Below are positions 18,372 through 27,808 of a DNA stretch of 64,000 nucleotides, piece after piece. This stretch comes from Geomonas ferrireducens (GTDB lineage: Bacteria > Desulfobacterota > Desulfuromonadia > Geobacterales > Geobacteraceae). The DNA lies in NCBI RefSeq assembly GCF_004917065.1, contig NZ_SSYA01000003.1, positions 828,318 to 892,317 of the forward strand, written 5' to 3'. The notes beneath the pieces were generated by a model, which had not been told where the DNA came from, ran no database searches, and saw only the letters and a program-made list of their open reading frames with translations. The first letter of the stretch is position 1; the number at the start of each line of letters is the position of its first letter. The translations under genes and the position numbers were made by a program.

Positions 18372-18400
18372 TTGATCATAAAATCGTATTGAGGTACCGT
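18372..18400 (+). promoter_or_regulatory. Promoter and palindromic operator upstream of bamA
   Basis: TTGATC (18372-18377) and TACCGT (18395-18400) are 17 bp apart, and TCGTATTGAGGTACCG (18384-18399) is a variant of the TGGTA-N6-TACCA palindrome. The arrangement of operator and -10 box is the same as at 5611, 17813 and 41911. Confidence 0.62.
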
Positions 18401-18461
18401 AATACAAGTTAAGGCGATCCGAACACACTAAAAACAAAACAGACAAGCAAAGGGGGAAGCC

Positions 18462-19607
18462 GTGGCAACTACAGACGAAATCATAAAGACGACCGCACCG
18501 TCCCATCTCATCGACCACAACCTGATCGACCGCGAGGTGGAGAGCCTGTGCGACGGGATGGTCAAGTACGAGAAGCGCCCTGCCAAACGCCGCGACGGCA
18601 GCGTGGTGGACGGCCTGTACAACGCCTGGATCATCTTCAACAACCCCAAGCAGTTCAACTCCTACACCACGGACATGGTCAAGGCCACCATCCTCGCCTT
18701 CCGTCGCGCCTCGGTCGACCGCCAGGTGAACGCGGTGGTCTTCACCGGGGTTGGCGAGAAGGCCTTCTGCACCGGCGGCAACACCAAGGAATACGCTGAG
18801 TACTACGCCGGTAACCCGCAGGAATACCGCCAGTACATGCGCCTTTTCAACGACATGGTCTCCGCGATTCTCGGCTGCGACAAGCCGGTCATCTGCCGCG
18901 TGAACGGCATGAGGATCGGCGGCGGCCAGGAGATCGGCATGGCCTGTGACTTCTCCGTCGCCCACGACCTCGCCAACTTCGGCCAGGCGGGCCCGAAACA
19001 CGGCTCGGCAGCCATCGGCGGCGCCACCGACTTCCTCCCGGTCATGATCGGCTGCGAGCAGGCGATGGTCTCCGGCACCCTGTGCGAGCCGTTCTCGGCG
19101 CACAAGGCCGCGCGCCTCGGCATTATCGCCGACGCGGTTCCGGCGCTGAAGATCGACGGCAAGTTCGTCGCGAACCCGACCGTGGTCACCGACCGCTTCA
19201 TCGACGAGTACGGCCGCGTCGTGCACGGCGAGTTCAGGACCGGTTCCCAGTTCAAGGAAGGGCAGGCGCTGATCAAGGAAGGCGAGATCGACCTCTCGCT
19301 TCTCGACCAGAAGGTCGAGGAACTCTGCGCGAAACTCCTCGACACCTTCCCCGAGTGCATGACCAAGAGCCTCGAGGAGCTGAGAAAGCCGAAGCTGAAC
19401 GCCTGGAACCAGAACAAGGAAAACTCCAGGGCATGGCTTGCCCTCAACATGATGAACGAGGCGAGGACCGGCTTCAGGGCCTTCAACGAGGGGACCAAGG
19501 AGACCGGCCGCGAGATCGATTTCGTGAAGCTGCGCCAGGGGCTCGCCGTCGGCACCCCGTGGACCGAGCAGCTGGTGGACAGTCTCATGCCGCAGGCGGC
19601 CAAGTAG
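18462..19607 (+). CDS. bamA: 6-oxocyclohex-1-ene-1-carbonyl-CoA hydrolase (ring-opening)
   Basis: This 381-aa crotonase-superfamily enzyme opens the alicyclic ring by hydrating and hydrolysing 6-oxocyclohex-1-ene-1-carbonyl-CoA to 3-hydroxypimelyl-CoA. The family core is visible as 'NAWIIFNNPKQFNSYTTDMVKA', 'FCTGGNTKEYAEYYAGNPQEY' and 'RVNGMRIGGGQEIGMACDFS', then 'FGQAGPKHGSAAIGGATDFLP'. These segments and the length match BamA proteins as I remember them. The start codon is a GTG after AAGGGGGAAGCC. It heads the benzoyl-CoA reductase operon. BamA is widely used as a marker gene for anaerobic aromatic degradation, so this call anchors the reading of the whole window. Confidence 0.95.
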   Translation: MATTDEIIKTTAPSHLIDHNLIDREVESLCDGMVKYEKRPAKRRDGSVVDGLYNAWIIFNNPKQFNSYTTDMVKATILAFRRASVDRQVNAVVFTGVGEKAFCTGGNTKEYAEYYAGNPQEYRQYMRLFNDMVSAILGCDKPVICRVNGMRIGGGQEIGMACDFSVAHDLANFGQAGPKHGSAAIGGATDFLPVMIGCEQAMVSGTLCEPFSAHKAARLGIIADAVPALKIDGKFVANPTVVTDRFIDEYGRVVHGEFRTGSQFKEGQALIKEGEIDLSLLDQKVEELCAKLLDTFPECMTKSLEELRKPKLNAWNQNKENSRAWLALNMMNEARTGFRAFNEGTKETGREIDFVKLRQGLAVGTPWTEQLVDSLMPQAAK

Positions 19608-19688
19608 CGCACTGGACGGGGGCTTCCCCCGTCACCGGTCCCGATCGTCGGAGCCCGAACTTAAGGTAACCAACCAAGGGGTAACACT

Positions 19689-21707
19689 ATGAGGTATGCA
19701 GAGACAGGATATGTGCTGGAAGTCGATCTGACCAAGGGGAACATCGAACGGGTGGCGACCGACCCGAGGGATACCGAGCTCTACCTCGGCGGCCTCGGCA
19801 CCAACGCCAAGATGCTGTGGGACAGGGTCCCCGCCGATGTCGATCCCTTTTCGCCGGACAACCTTTTGATCTTCGCCGCCGGGCTTCTGTGCGGAACGCC
19901 CGCCACCGGTTGCAACCGCACCATCGTCTCGACGATCTCTCCGCAGACGAAGCTGATGGCCTTCTCCATGATGGGGGGCTTCTGGGCGCCGGAGCTCAAG
20001 TACGCGGGATACGACAAGGTGGTCTTGCGCGGCAAGTCCAAAGACCTCGTCTATCTCTACATCAACAACGACAAGGTCGAGATCCGTGACGCCTCCCACC
20101 TGAAGGGGAAGGGGGCGATCGAGACCGCCGAGATCATCAAGAAGGAGCTGAACGAGCCGCGCGCCCAGGTGGCGGCCATCGGCCTCGCCGGTGAGAACCG
20201 GGTCTTCTACGCCTCCATCGAGCAGGGCAGATCCTCCGCCTCGCGCGGCGGCATCGGCGCCGTGATGGGTGACAAGGGTGTGAAGGCGGTGGTCGTGCGC
20301 GGCACGAAGGACGTCGTCGTCGCGAAGCCCCAGGAGTACATGGATCTTTGCAGCGAGGTGCTCGACTACATCAAGCACCGCGAGGATAACCCGATCCCCG
20401 ACGTGATGCCGATCCTGGCCGGGCTTGGCAGCCCGCAGGAGATGAAGGTGCACGACGAGAAGTGGCACACCGAGAACTTCAACTGGGGCAACGCTCGCAC
20501 CCGCCGCAAGGACTTCTGGACCGAGGAGGTCGACAAGTCCTGGGGCGAGACCATGGAGAAGGCGAGGACGAGGCTCATCAGCTGTTACAACTGTCCCATG
20601 AAGTGCGGCGCCACCATCTCGATGGAGGGGCTCCCGACCTACATGATGAAGTGCTTCACCAAGCTCACCTACACCATGGCCGCCTACTCCGACCTCGATT
20701 TCGGCCTCAGGATCGCGCAGAAGGCGACCGAGTACGGCCTGGACGGCTTCTCCGCCCCGCAGGTCATGGCCTTCGCCCTCGAACTCCTTGAGAAGGGGAT
20801 CCTGAAGGACTCCGACTTCCCCGGGATGCCGGAGGACAACGAGGGGAGGTTCTTCTACCTCCTCGACAAGATCGTGAACCGCGAGGGGATCGGCAATGTT
20901 CTCGCCAACGGCACCTACTGGGCCGCGCAAGAGATCGGCAACGGCGCCGAGGATTTCGCCCACAACAACATCAAGAAGCACGAGCAGCTTCCCTTGAAGC
21001 TCTCCATGCTGAACCCCATCTACTACCTCATGTACTGCACCGGGGAGAAGATCAACATCACCCAGATCGAGGGGCAGTTCCCGCAGGCGCCGTATCCCAC
21101 CATGGAGCAGCGCGAGGCCTTCGTGAAGGACTGGGTCCAGGTGCCGGACGACAAGTTCAAGGACATCTTCCTTCAGTGGGAGCCGCGCGGCGAGAAGTCG
21201 ATGCCGCACTTCCCGACCGTGGACATGTGCTGCGACATCGTCGACTGGCAGGAGATGATGCACTACATAGACGACGCGCTCGGCCAGTGCGCGGGTCTCT
21301 CCTCCTTCCCGCTCAAACCGCCGTACCACATCCATAACTACCCGAAATTCATCTCGGCCGGTGCGGGCATCGAGATGGACGAGGAGAAGCTCAAGAAGGC
21401 GGCCAAGCGCTACCGCACCCTGGTCCGCGCCAACAACATCCGCCGCGGCATGAGAAGGGCGGACGAGCAGCCGCCGGCGAATCACTGGAAGAACAGGTTC
21501 CCCGAGCTGGAGAAGGATCTCCTCGACTCGTACTACAAGCTGAAGGGGTGGAACGAGGACGGCATCCCGACCAAGGAGACCCTCGAGGAACTGGGGCTTG
21601 GCTACGTCGCCGCCGAGTTCGAAAGGACCGGCGTGTACGGCGGCGCACAGGCAGCCCAGGCGCCGCGTCAGCAGGAGACACTTAACGTCGGGGGGGTACA
21701 GCCGTGA
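19689..21707 (+). CDS. bamB: Benzoyl-CoA reductase class II, catalytic tungsten subunit
   Basis: This is a 672-aa member of the aldehyde:ferredoxin oxidoreductase family that carries the tungsten bis-pterin and one [4Fe-4S] cluster and performs ATP-independent dearomatisation of benzoyl-CoA. The family opening 'YVLEVDLTKGNIERV' and 'YLGGLGTNAKMLWD' is followed by 'ASRGGIGAVMGDKGVKAVVV' (pterin binding) near residue 185. 'SCYNCPMKCG' near 300, with a later Cys in 'YLMYCTGEKINI', supplies cluster ligands. The start has AAGGGG upstream. The stop overlaps the bamC start by four bases. Maturation presumably needs the pterin genes at 11061-12851. Confidence 0.95.
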   Translation: MRYAETGYVLEVDLTKGNIERVATDPRDTELYLGGLGTNAKMLWDRVPADVDPFSPDNLLIFAAGLLCGTPATGCNRTIVSTISPQTKLMAFSMMGGFWAPELKYAGYDKVVLRGKSKDLVYLYINNDKVEIRDASHLKGKGAIETAEIIKKELNEPRAQVAAIGLAGENRVFYASIEQGRSSASRGGIGAVMGDKGVKAVVVRGTKDVVVAKPQEYMDLCSEVLDYIKHREDNPIPDVMPILAGLGSPQEMKVHDEKWHTENFNWGNARTRRKDFWTEEVDKSWGETMEKARTRLISCYNCPMKCGATISMEGLPTYMMKCFTKLTYTMAAYSDLDFGLRIAQKATEYGLDGFSAPQVMAFALELLEKGILKDSDFPGMPEDNEGRFFYLLDKIVNREGIGNVLANGTYWAAQEIGNGAEDFAHNNIKKHEQLPLKLSMLNPIYYLMYCTGEKINITQIEGQFPQAPYPTMEQREAFVKDWVQVPDDKFKDIFLQWEPRGEKSMPHFPTVDMCCDIVDWQEMMHYIDDALGQCAGLSSFPLKPPYHIHNYPKFISAGAGIEMDEEKLKKAAKRYRTLVRANNIRRGMRRADEQPPANHWKNRFPELEKDLLDSYYKLKGWNEDGIPTKETLEELGLGYVAAEFERTGVYGGAQAAQAPRQQETLNVGGVQP

Positions 21708-22243
21708 GCACCGAGACCAAAAAGAGAACGATAAAAACCATCAACATCGATGCGGACAAGTGCAACGGCTGCCGGGCCTGCGAGGTGATCTGCTCCTCCT
21801 TCCACGCGGCCCCGCAGTACAGCAGCAACAACCCGGCCCGCTCCAGGGTGCGCGTGGTGCGCGATCCGCTTCGCGACATCTACATCCCGCTCTACGCCGG
21901 TGACTACACCGAAAGCGAGTGCATGGGGCGCGACAAGTTCATCATCGACGGCAAGGAGTACGACGAGTGCGGCTTCTGCCGGACCTCTTGCCCCTCGCGC
22001 GATCTCTTCAGGGAACCGGATTCCGGGCTCCCCCTGAAGTGCGACCTCTGCGACGGCGAGCCCGAACCGCTCTGCGTCAAGTGGTGCCTGGTCGGCGCGC
22101 TCTCCGTGACGGAGCGGGAAATCGAGGAGCCCTCCGAGGAGACGAAGCAGGGCGAGCTGGAGATCGGTCTCGAGTCGCTGGTCAGAAGGTTCGGCCAGGA
22201 GAAGCTCCTCGACACGGTCGCCCAGATTACCAAAGGACGCTGA
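21704..22243 (+). CDS. bamC: Benzoyl-CoA reductase class II, iron-sulfur subunit
   Basis: This 179-aa ferredoxin-like electron carrier holds several [4Fe-4S] sites: 'CNGCRACEVICSSFH' near residue 24, 'CGFCRTSCPSRD' near 88, and 'CDLCDGEPEPLCVKWC' near 117. The family transfers electrons to the BamB active site. The GTG start at 21704 overlaps the end of bamB by four bases, which argues for coupled translation and equal stoichiometry. The spacing to bamD is 19 bp. Confidence 0.93.
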   Translation: MSTETKKRTIKTINIDADKCNGCRACEVICSSFHAAPQYSSNNPARSRVRVVRDPLRDIYIPLYAGDYTESECMGRDKFIIDGKEYDECGFCRTSCPSRDLFREPDSGLPLKCDLCDGEPEPLCVKWCLVGALSVTEREIEEPSEETKQGELEIGLESLVRRFGQEKLLDTVAQITKGR

Positions 22244-22262
22244 CGCGAAAGGACGGTGCACC

Positions 22263-23414
22263 GTGGAAACCGTGACTCCATTCAAAGAGATCATAGATGT
22301 CATCAAAGAGAAGGGGGGCGACTCGCTCAAGTACTGCTACCAGTGCGGCCTGTGCGACTCGGTCTGCCCTTGGAACCGGGTGCGGCAGTTCAGCATGCGC
22401 AAGGTGGTGCGCCAGGGTGTCTTCGGCCTCACCGAGATCGAGCAGGAAGAGATCTGGCGCTGCAGTACCTGCGGCACCTGCCCCTCCCGCTGCCCTAGAG
22501 GGGTGAACCAGATCGAGGCGGGGGTCGCCCTTCGCACCATGGGGGCCGAGTACGACGTCTATCCCGGCCACGTGGCCACCATCAGAAACGTAGTGGCGAG
22601 CCTCACCAGCGAGGGTAACTCCATCGGAGGCGAGCGTGCGAAGAGGGGCGAGTGGGCGAAGGATCTCCCGGTGAAGCCGTACGAGGAGGGGATGGAAGCC
22701 CTCTACTTCACCGGCTGCTACTTAAGCTACGACCCCCGGATGAGGAGGGTCGCCCAGGCGACCGCCACGATCCTGAACAAGGCGGGGGTGAAGTTCGGAA
22801 TCCTCGGCGACAAGGAGAGCTGCTGCGGCGAGAGCATCAGAAAGACCGGCAACGAGGAGCTCTTCAAGAAGCTCGCCAAGGACAACATCAGGAACTTCAT
22901 CGACCGCGGCGTGAAGAAGGTGATCGTCTCCTCGCCGCACTGCTACCACACCTTCAAGAACGAGTACCCGGAGTTCATGGTGCACTTCGAGGTGGTCTTC
23001 ATCTCCCAGTTCATCGAGGAGCTGATCGCGGCGGGCAGGCTCACCATCAAGGGGGAGTTCGCCAAGAAGGTGACCTATCACGATCCCTGCTACCTCGGGC
23101 GCCACAACGGCGTCTACGATGAGCCGAGGAACCTGCTGAAAAGGGTCCCGGGGCTCCAGTTCGCCGAGATGGCCGAAAACCGCGAGTTCTCGCTTTGCTG
23201 CGGCGGTGGCGGCGGCCGGATCTGGATGGAGACCCCGAAAGAGGAGCGCTTCGCCGACCTGAGGCTCAGGCAGGCGGTGGACGTGGGAGCCGAGGTGCTC
23301 GCCACCTCCTGTCCCTACTGCATCACCAACTTCACCGATTCGAGCCTCGACCTGGCCGACGACGAGAAGTTGGAGGTGAAGGACCTGACGGAGATCATCG
23401 CCGAGGTGATTTGA
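22263..23414 (+). CDS. bamD: Benzoyl-CoA reductase complex, HdrD-like subunit
   Basis: This 383-aa protein has an N-terminal [4Fe-4S] pair ('CYQCGLCDSVCPWNRV' and 'CSTCGTCPSRCPRGVN') and two CCG domains: 'CCGESIRKTGNEELFKKLAKDN' near residue 190 and 'CCGGGGGRIWMETPKEERFADL' near 315. The second domain has the CxnCCGxnC layout of heterodisulfide reductase subunits, which can hold a non-cubane cluster. It probably links BamE/F electron flow to BamBC. The GTG start follows AAAGGACGGTGCACC. Confidence 0.92.
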   Translation: METVTPFKEIIDVIKEKGGDSLKYCYQCGLCDSVCPWNRVRQFSMRKVVRQGVFGLTEIEQEEIWRCSTCGTCPSRCPRGVNQIEAGVALRTMGAEYDVYPGHVATIRNVVASLTSEGNSIGGERAKRGEWAKDLPVKPYEEGMEALYFTGCYLSYDPRMRRVAQATATILNKAGVKFGILGDKESCCGESIRKTGNEELFKKLAKDNIRNFIDRGVKKVIVSSPHCYHTFKNEYPEFMVHFEVVFISQFIEELIAAGRLTIKGEFAKKVTYHDPCYLGRHNGVYDEPRNLLKRVPGLQFAEMAENREFSLCCGGGGGRIWMETPKEERFADLRLRQAVDVGAEVLATSCPYCITNFTDSSLDLADDEKLEVKDLTEIIAEVI

Positions 23415-23445
23415 GGCAACGAACCCTAGTGGAAGGAATACTTCT

Positions 23446-26400
23446 ATGAATACCGCAGAGAGAAATATTGGCGACGTACTCATCGTGGGGGGAGGGATCA
23501 GCGGTATTCAGGCCGCGCTCGATCTCGCCAACTCCGGCTTCAGGGTCTTCCTGGTGGACAAGTCCCCGGCGCTCGGGGGCAAGATGTCCCAGTTGGACAA
23601 GACCTTCCCGACCAACGACTGTTCCATGTGCATCGAGAGCCCGAAGTTCATCGAGTGCTCGAGAAACCCGAACATCGAGATCATCACCTACACCGAGGTC
23701 GACCGCGTCGAAGGCGAGGCGGGCGACTTCAAGGTGACCCTCACCAAGAAGCCTAGGTACATCTCGGAGGAGAAGTGCACCGGGTGCAACATCTGCGTGG
23801 ACTACTGTCCCGTGAAGATCAAGGACCCGTTCAACCAGGAGCTCTCCGATAACAAGGCGGTGCACATCTACTTCTCGCAGGCGGTGCCGCTGGTCACCTA
23901 CGTCGACCCGGAGACCTGCCTCTACCTGAAGGAAGGGAAGTGCCAGATCTGCGTCGGCGCCTGCAAGACCAACGCGATCGACCTGCACCAGAAGCCCGAG
24001 ACCTTCCAGATCGAGGTCGGCGCCATCCTCCTTTCCCCGGGCTACTCGACCTTCGACCCGAAACTCCGGGGAGATTTCGGCTACGGCCGCATGCAGAACG
24101 TGGTCACGAGCCTCGACTTCGAGCGCATCCTCTGCGCCACCGGCCCCTACGAGGGTGAGGTGCTGCGCCCCTCGGACAAGGCCCACCCGCATAAGATCGC
24201 CTGGATCCAGTGCGTCGGCTCCCGTCAGGTGACCCCGGGCGGCAACAACTACTGCTCGGCCGTCTGCTGCGCCTACTCGCAAAAGCAGGTGATCCTCGCC
24301 AAAGACCACAGCCCGAGCCTGCAGGCGACCATCTTCCACAACGACGTCCGCGCTTACGGCAAGGATTTCGAGCGCTTCCACCAGAGGGCCGAAAAGCTCT
24401 CGGATGTCCGCTTCATCAGAAGCTACGTCACGGTGGGGAGGGAGATCGAGAGCACCAAGAACGTCACCATCAGGTACTCCACCGTCGACCAGGGGGTCAA
24501 GGAGGAGGAGTTCGACATGGTGGTCCTCTCGGTCGGCTTGAACCCGCCCAAGGACGTCGAGGCCCTCGCCGCCAAGTTCGGCATCGAGCTCACCGACCAG
24601 AAATTCTGCAAGAACAACCCCTACAACCCGATCGAGACCTCGAAAAAGGGGATCTTCGTCTCCGGCGCCTTCCAGGGACCGCTCGATATCCCGGAATCGG
24701 TCGTGACCGCGAGCGGCGCCGATGCCCTCGTGGGGCAGCTTCTCTCCAACCGGCGCCACAAGCTGGAGCGCGAGAGGGTCTACCCGGTCGAGAAGGACGT
24801 CTCACAGGAGGAGCTGAAGATCGGGGTCGTCGTCTGCTACTGCGGCGCCAACATCGGCCGCGTCGTCAACATCCCCGAGGTGATCGAGTACGCGGCGACC
24901 CTTCCCAACGTCTCCTGGGCGGGTGAGAACCTCTTCGCCTGCTCCACGGAGAACGCGAAGCAGATCTCCGACGCCATCGTAGCCAAGGGCCTGAACCGCG
25001 TGGTGCTCGCCGCCTGCACGCCGAGGACGCACGAGCCCCTCTTCAGGGACACCTGCCGCGAGGCGGGACTCAACCAGTACTTTTTCGAATTCGCCAACAT
25101 CCGCGAGCACTGCTCCTGGGTCCACTCCCGCGAGAAGGAGAACGCGACGGAGAAGGCGAAGGAGATCGTCAGGATGGCGGTGGCCCGCGCGGCACACCTC
25201 GCGCCTCTGCAGGAATTCCAGCTCCCGGTCGACCACACCGCGCTAGTGGTAGGGGGCGGGGTCGCGGGGATGACCGCCTCGCTCAACATGGCCGAGCAGG
25301 GTTTCGAGGTCTACCTGGTCGAGAAGGACGACGACCTGGGGGGCATGGCCAGACGCCTGCACTACACCATCGAAGGGACCGAGGTGCAGCCTTACCTCGC
25401 CGACCTGGTGAAGAAGGTCTACCGGCACCCGTCCATCCACGTCTGGACCGACGCGGTCATCGAGGACGTCTCGGGCTACGTCGGCAACTTCACCACCCGT
25501 GTGACCTCCCAGGGGAGGGTGCGCGAGGTGAAGCACGGGGTCTCGGTACTCGCCACCGGCGCCGCCGAGTACAAGCCGACCGAATACCTCTACGGCGAGA
25601 ACGAGAACGTACTGACCCAGCTTGAGCTCGAAGAGAGGATCGCGGCGGGGGACGAGAAGGTGAAGGCGGCGCAGAGCGTCGTCATGATCCAGTGCGTCGG
25701 CTGCCGCCAGGCCGACCGCAACTACTGCAGCCGGGTCTGCTGCAACCAGGCGATCAAGAACGCCCTCAAGCTGAAATCGATCAACCCGGAGGTGGAGGTC
25801 CAGATCATCTTCCGCGACATGCGCACCTACGGTCTCAAGGAGGTCTACTACCGCGAGGCGGCGAACCAGAACGTGAAGTTCATCCGCTACGAGCCGGAAG
25901 GAAAACCGGTGGTCGAGGCGGAAGGCGCGGGCTTCAAGGTGACCGTCCCCGACCCGGTGCTGGGCCAGATGATGGAGCTCGAGGCGGACCTCGTGGTGCT
26001 GGCCGCGGCGGTGATCCCGTCCGAGGCGAGCCAGGAGGCGGGGAAGCTCTTCAAGGTCTCCAACAACCCGGACGGCTTCTTCCAGGAGGCCCACGTGAAG
26101 CTGAGACCGGTCGACTTCAGCGCCGACGGCGTCTTCCTCTGCGGCACCGCCCATTATCCGAAGCACCTGACCGAGACCATCAGCCAGGCCCTAGGTGCTG
26201 CGGGACGCGCGGTGGGGATCCTCTCCAAGGAGACGGTGACGGCATCCGGTTCGGTCTGCGACGTCGACGAGACGAGCTGCGTAGCCTGCGGCGCCTGCAT
26301 CACCGCCTGCAAGTACGGCGCGATCAGTTTCATCGACACCCCGAAGGGGAAGAAGGCGCACGTGGAACCGATCCTCTGCAAGGGGGACGGCCTGTGCAAC

Positions 26401-26496
26401 GCCAAGTGCCCGACCCGGGCCATCTACCTGAAGCACTACACCGACGACGCCATCTACGCCCAGATCGACGCGGCGCTGCCGCCGAGCCGGGCCTAG
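23446..26496 (+). CDS. bamE: Benzoyl-CoA reductase complex, HdrA-like flavoprotein (double HdrA)
   Basis: At 1016 aa this is far longer than a usual HdrA (about 650 aa), because two HdrA-like modules are fused. The first opens with the FAD loop 'VGGGISGIQAALDLANSG' and has 'CTGCNICVDYCPVK' near residue 112. The second starts near 590 with 'VVGGGVAGMTASLNMAEQGF'. A C-terminal ferredoxin reads 'CVACGACITACKYG' and 'CKGDGLCNAKCPT'. HdrA flavins are known bifurcation sites, and flavin-based bifurcation by the Bam complex has been proposed to drive benzoyl-CoA reduction. The start follows GTGGAAGGAATACTT. Confidence 0.93.
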   Translation: MNTAERNIGDVLIVGGGISGIQAALDLANSGFRVFLVDKSPALGGKMSQLDKTFPTNDCSMCIESPKFIECSRNPNIEIITYTEVDRVEGEAGDFKVTLTKKPRYISEEKCTGCNICVDYCPVKIKDPFNQELSDNKAVHIYFSQAVPLVTYVDPETCLYLKEGKCQICVGACKTNAIDLHQKPETFQIEVGAILLSPGYSTFDPKLRGDFGYGRMQNVVTSLDFERILCATGPYEGEVLRPSDKAHPHKIAWIQCVGSRQVTPGGNNYCSAVCCAYSQKQVILAKDHSPSLQATIFHNDVRAYGKDFERFHQRAEKLSDVRFIRSYVTVGREIESTKNVTIRYSTVDQGVKEEEFDMVVLSVGLNPPKDVEALAAKFGIELTDQKFCKNNPYNPIETSKKGIFVSGAFQGPLDIPESVVTASGADALVGQLLSNRRHKLERERVYPVEKDVSQEELKIGVVVCYCGANIGRVVNIPEVIEYAATLPNVSWAGENLFACSTENAKQISDAIVAKGLNRVVLAACTPRTHEPLFRDTCREAGLNQYFFEFANIREHCSWVHSREKENATEKAKEIVRMAVARAAHLAPLQEFQLPVDHTALVVGGGVAGMTASLNMAEQGFEVYLVEKDDDLGGMARRLHYTIEGTEVQPYLADLVKKVYRHPSIHVWTDAVIEDVSGYVGNFTTRVTSQGRVREVKHGVSVLATGAAEYKPTEYLYGENENVLTQLELEERIAAGDEKVKAAQSVVMIQCVGCRQADRNYCSRVCCNQAIKNALKLKSINPEVEVQIIFRDMRTYGLKEVYYREAANQNVKFIRYEPEGKPVVEAEGAGFKVTVPDPVLGQMMELEADLVVLAAAVIPSEASQEAGKLFKVSNNPDGFFQEAHVKLRPVDFSADGVFLCGTAHYPKHLTETISQALGAAGRAVGILSKETVTASGSVCDVDETSCVACGACITACKYGAISFIDTPKGKKAHVEPILCKGDGLCNAKCPTRAIYLKHYTDDAIYAQIDAALPPSRA

Positions 26497-26538
26497 ATCT
26501 CACGAACAACTCCAGGGAGACCTGGGAAGGAGGTAACA

Positions 26539-27309
26539 ATGACAACCGGAATCGAGCAAAAGCCCAGGGTCGTCGGTTTCCTGTGCACATGGTGAGCATA
26601 CGGCGCTGCCGACCTGGCTGGAGTTTCCAGACTGCAATATACGACAGAGACGAAGATCATCAGGGTCATGTGTACCGGCCGCGTGGACATCGGGTTCGCG
26701 CTGCGGGCCTTCCAGAAGGGTGCGGACGGGGTTTTCATCGGCGGCTGCTGGCCGGGTGAATGCCACTACGTCACCGAGGGTAACTACGACGTGCTGAAGA
26801 ACGTGCACATCGCGAAGAAGATCCTCGAAACCCTCGGCATCAACCCGAACCGCCTGAGGCTCGAGTGGATCTCGGCCTCGGAGGGGATGCGCTACGCCGA
26901 GGTGATGAACGACTTCGGTCGCCAGTTGAAGGAGCTGGGCCCCCTGGGGAAAGGGGAGGGGATCGACCCCAGTGCCCTGAAGATCAGGCTCGAGGCCGCC
27001 AACAAGCTGGTCCCCTACGTGAAGCTAGTCGAGCGCGAGCGGCTCAGGCAGCGCTTCAAGACCGAGGAGGAGTACGCGGAGTTCTTCGCGAGCGACGAGC
27101 TGAAGCGGATCTTCGAGGACCTGGTGGTCGACAAGCTCGCCGTGAGCCAGATGACCCTGCTTTTGAGAGACAAGCCGCTGACAAGCGCCGAGATCGCGCA
27201 GGCCCTGAGTCTGGCGCCCGCGGACGTATCGAGGCACCTGAAGGATTCGTCGCGGAAAGGTTTGGTTAGGTACGACGAGGGGGAGAAGCGCTACGCGCTG
27301 GCCCTTTAG
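26539..27309 (+). CDS. bamF: Benzoyl-CoA reductase complex, MvhD-like selenoprotein
   Basis: The gene begins at the ATG at 26539 (GGAAGGAGG upstream). Codon 19 is TGA (26593-26595), in the sequence F-L-C-T-W-[TGA]-A-Y-G-A-A-D-L-A-G. MvhD proteins have C-x-W-C-S-Y-x-G-A-D-L-A-G there, so the TGA replaces a cluster-ligand cysteine and should be read as selenocysteine. Without this, only a truncated frame from 26668 would be called. The rest of the 256-aa protein carries 'MCTGRVD', 'GGCWPGECHY' and a C-terminal helical tail ('LTSAEIAQALSLAPADVSRHL') that resembles a winged helix. A SECIS-like hairpin follows the codon. The protein probably hands electrons to the BamE flavin. Confidence 0.92.
26596..26634 (+). 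promoter_or_regulatory. SECIS-like hairpin directing selenocysteine insertion in bamF
   Basis: CTGGA-GTT-TCCAG (26618-26630) forms a perfect five-base-pair stem with a G-U-containing loop, starting 22 bases after the in-frame TGA. Bacterial SECIS elements lie in this distance range and need a small loop with G and U. The lower part of the stem is imperfect. Confidence 0.6.
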
Positions 27310-27340
27310 TCGACAACGAAGTTAAGTGAGGACGGCCACC

Positions 27341-27799
27341 ATGTGCATGGATATTTCGAGAATCGACCAGATCATTGACAACCACAACGCCGAGCAGAGC
27401 TCGCTGATCCAGATCCTCCTGGACATCCAGGCCGAGCACCACTGGCTCCCGAAACAGGCGCTGGACCGGGTGGCCGAGAAGCTGGATGTGCCGATGAACC
27501 GTATCCAGCACATCACCACCTTCTACAAGGCGTTCAGCCAGGTACCCAAGGGGCGCCACCAGATCCATGTCTGCATGGGGACGGCCTGCCACGTGCGCGG
27601 GGCGCAGAGGGTCCTGGACACCATCTCCGACGCGACCGGCATCAAGGCGGGGGAGACCGACGCGGAACTGAAGTTCAGCCTCGAGACGGTCAACTGTCTC
27701 GGGTGCTGCGCCCTCGGGCCGGTCATGGTGGTGGACGGTGAATATCACGGCAACGTGGCGCCCGCCCAGGCGGCGGACGTGCTGAAAAACTACGAGTAA
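27341..27799 (+). CDS. bamG: Benzoyl-CoA reductase complex, NuoE-like [2Fe-2S] subunit
   Basis: This 152-aa thioredoxin-like ferredoxin has the [2Fe-2S] ligands in 'CMGTACHVRGAQRVLD' near residue 80 and 'CLGCCALGPVMVVDG' near 120. The N-terminal helical bundle ('LDIQAEHHWLPKQALDRVAEKL') is typical of NuoE. I chose the ATG at 27341 because TGAGGA lies eight bases upstream; a GTG at 27326 is in frame without a site. With BamH and BamI it builds a Nuo-like NAD(P)H- or ferredoxin-oxidising module of the Bam complex. Confidence 0.9.
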   Translation: MCMDISRIDQIIDNHNAEQSSLIQILLDIQAEHHWLPKQALDRVAEKLDVPMNRIQHITTFYKAFSQVPKGRHQIHVCMGTACHVRGAQRVLDTISDATGIKAGETDAELKFSLETVNCLGCCALGPVMVVDGEYHGNVAPAQAADVLKNYE

Positions 27800-27808
27800 G
27801 GGGCGCTT

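Noticed and set aside
26593-26595. The TGA in bamF as a nonsense mutation making a pseudogene
   Set aside because: It sits exactly at a ligand cysteine position of MvhD, is followed by a SECIS-like hairpin, and the downstream frame and operon are intact.
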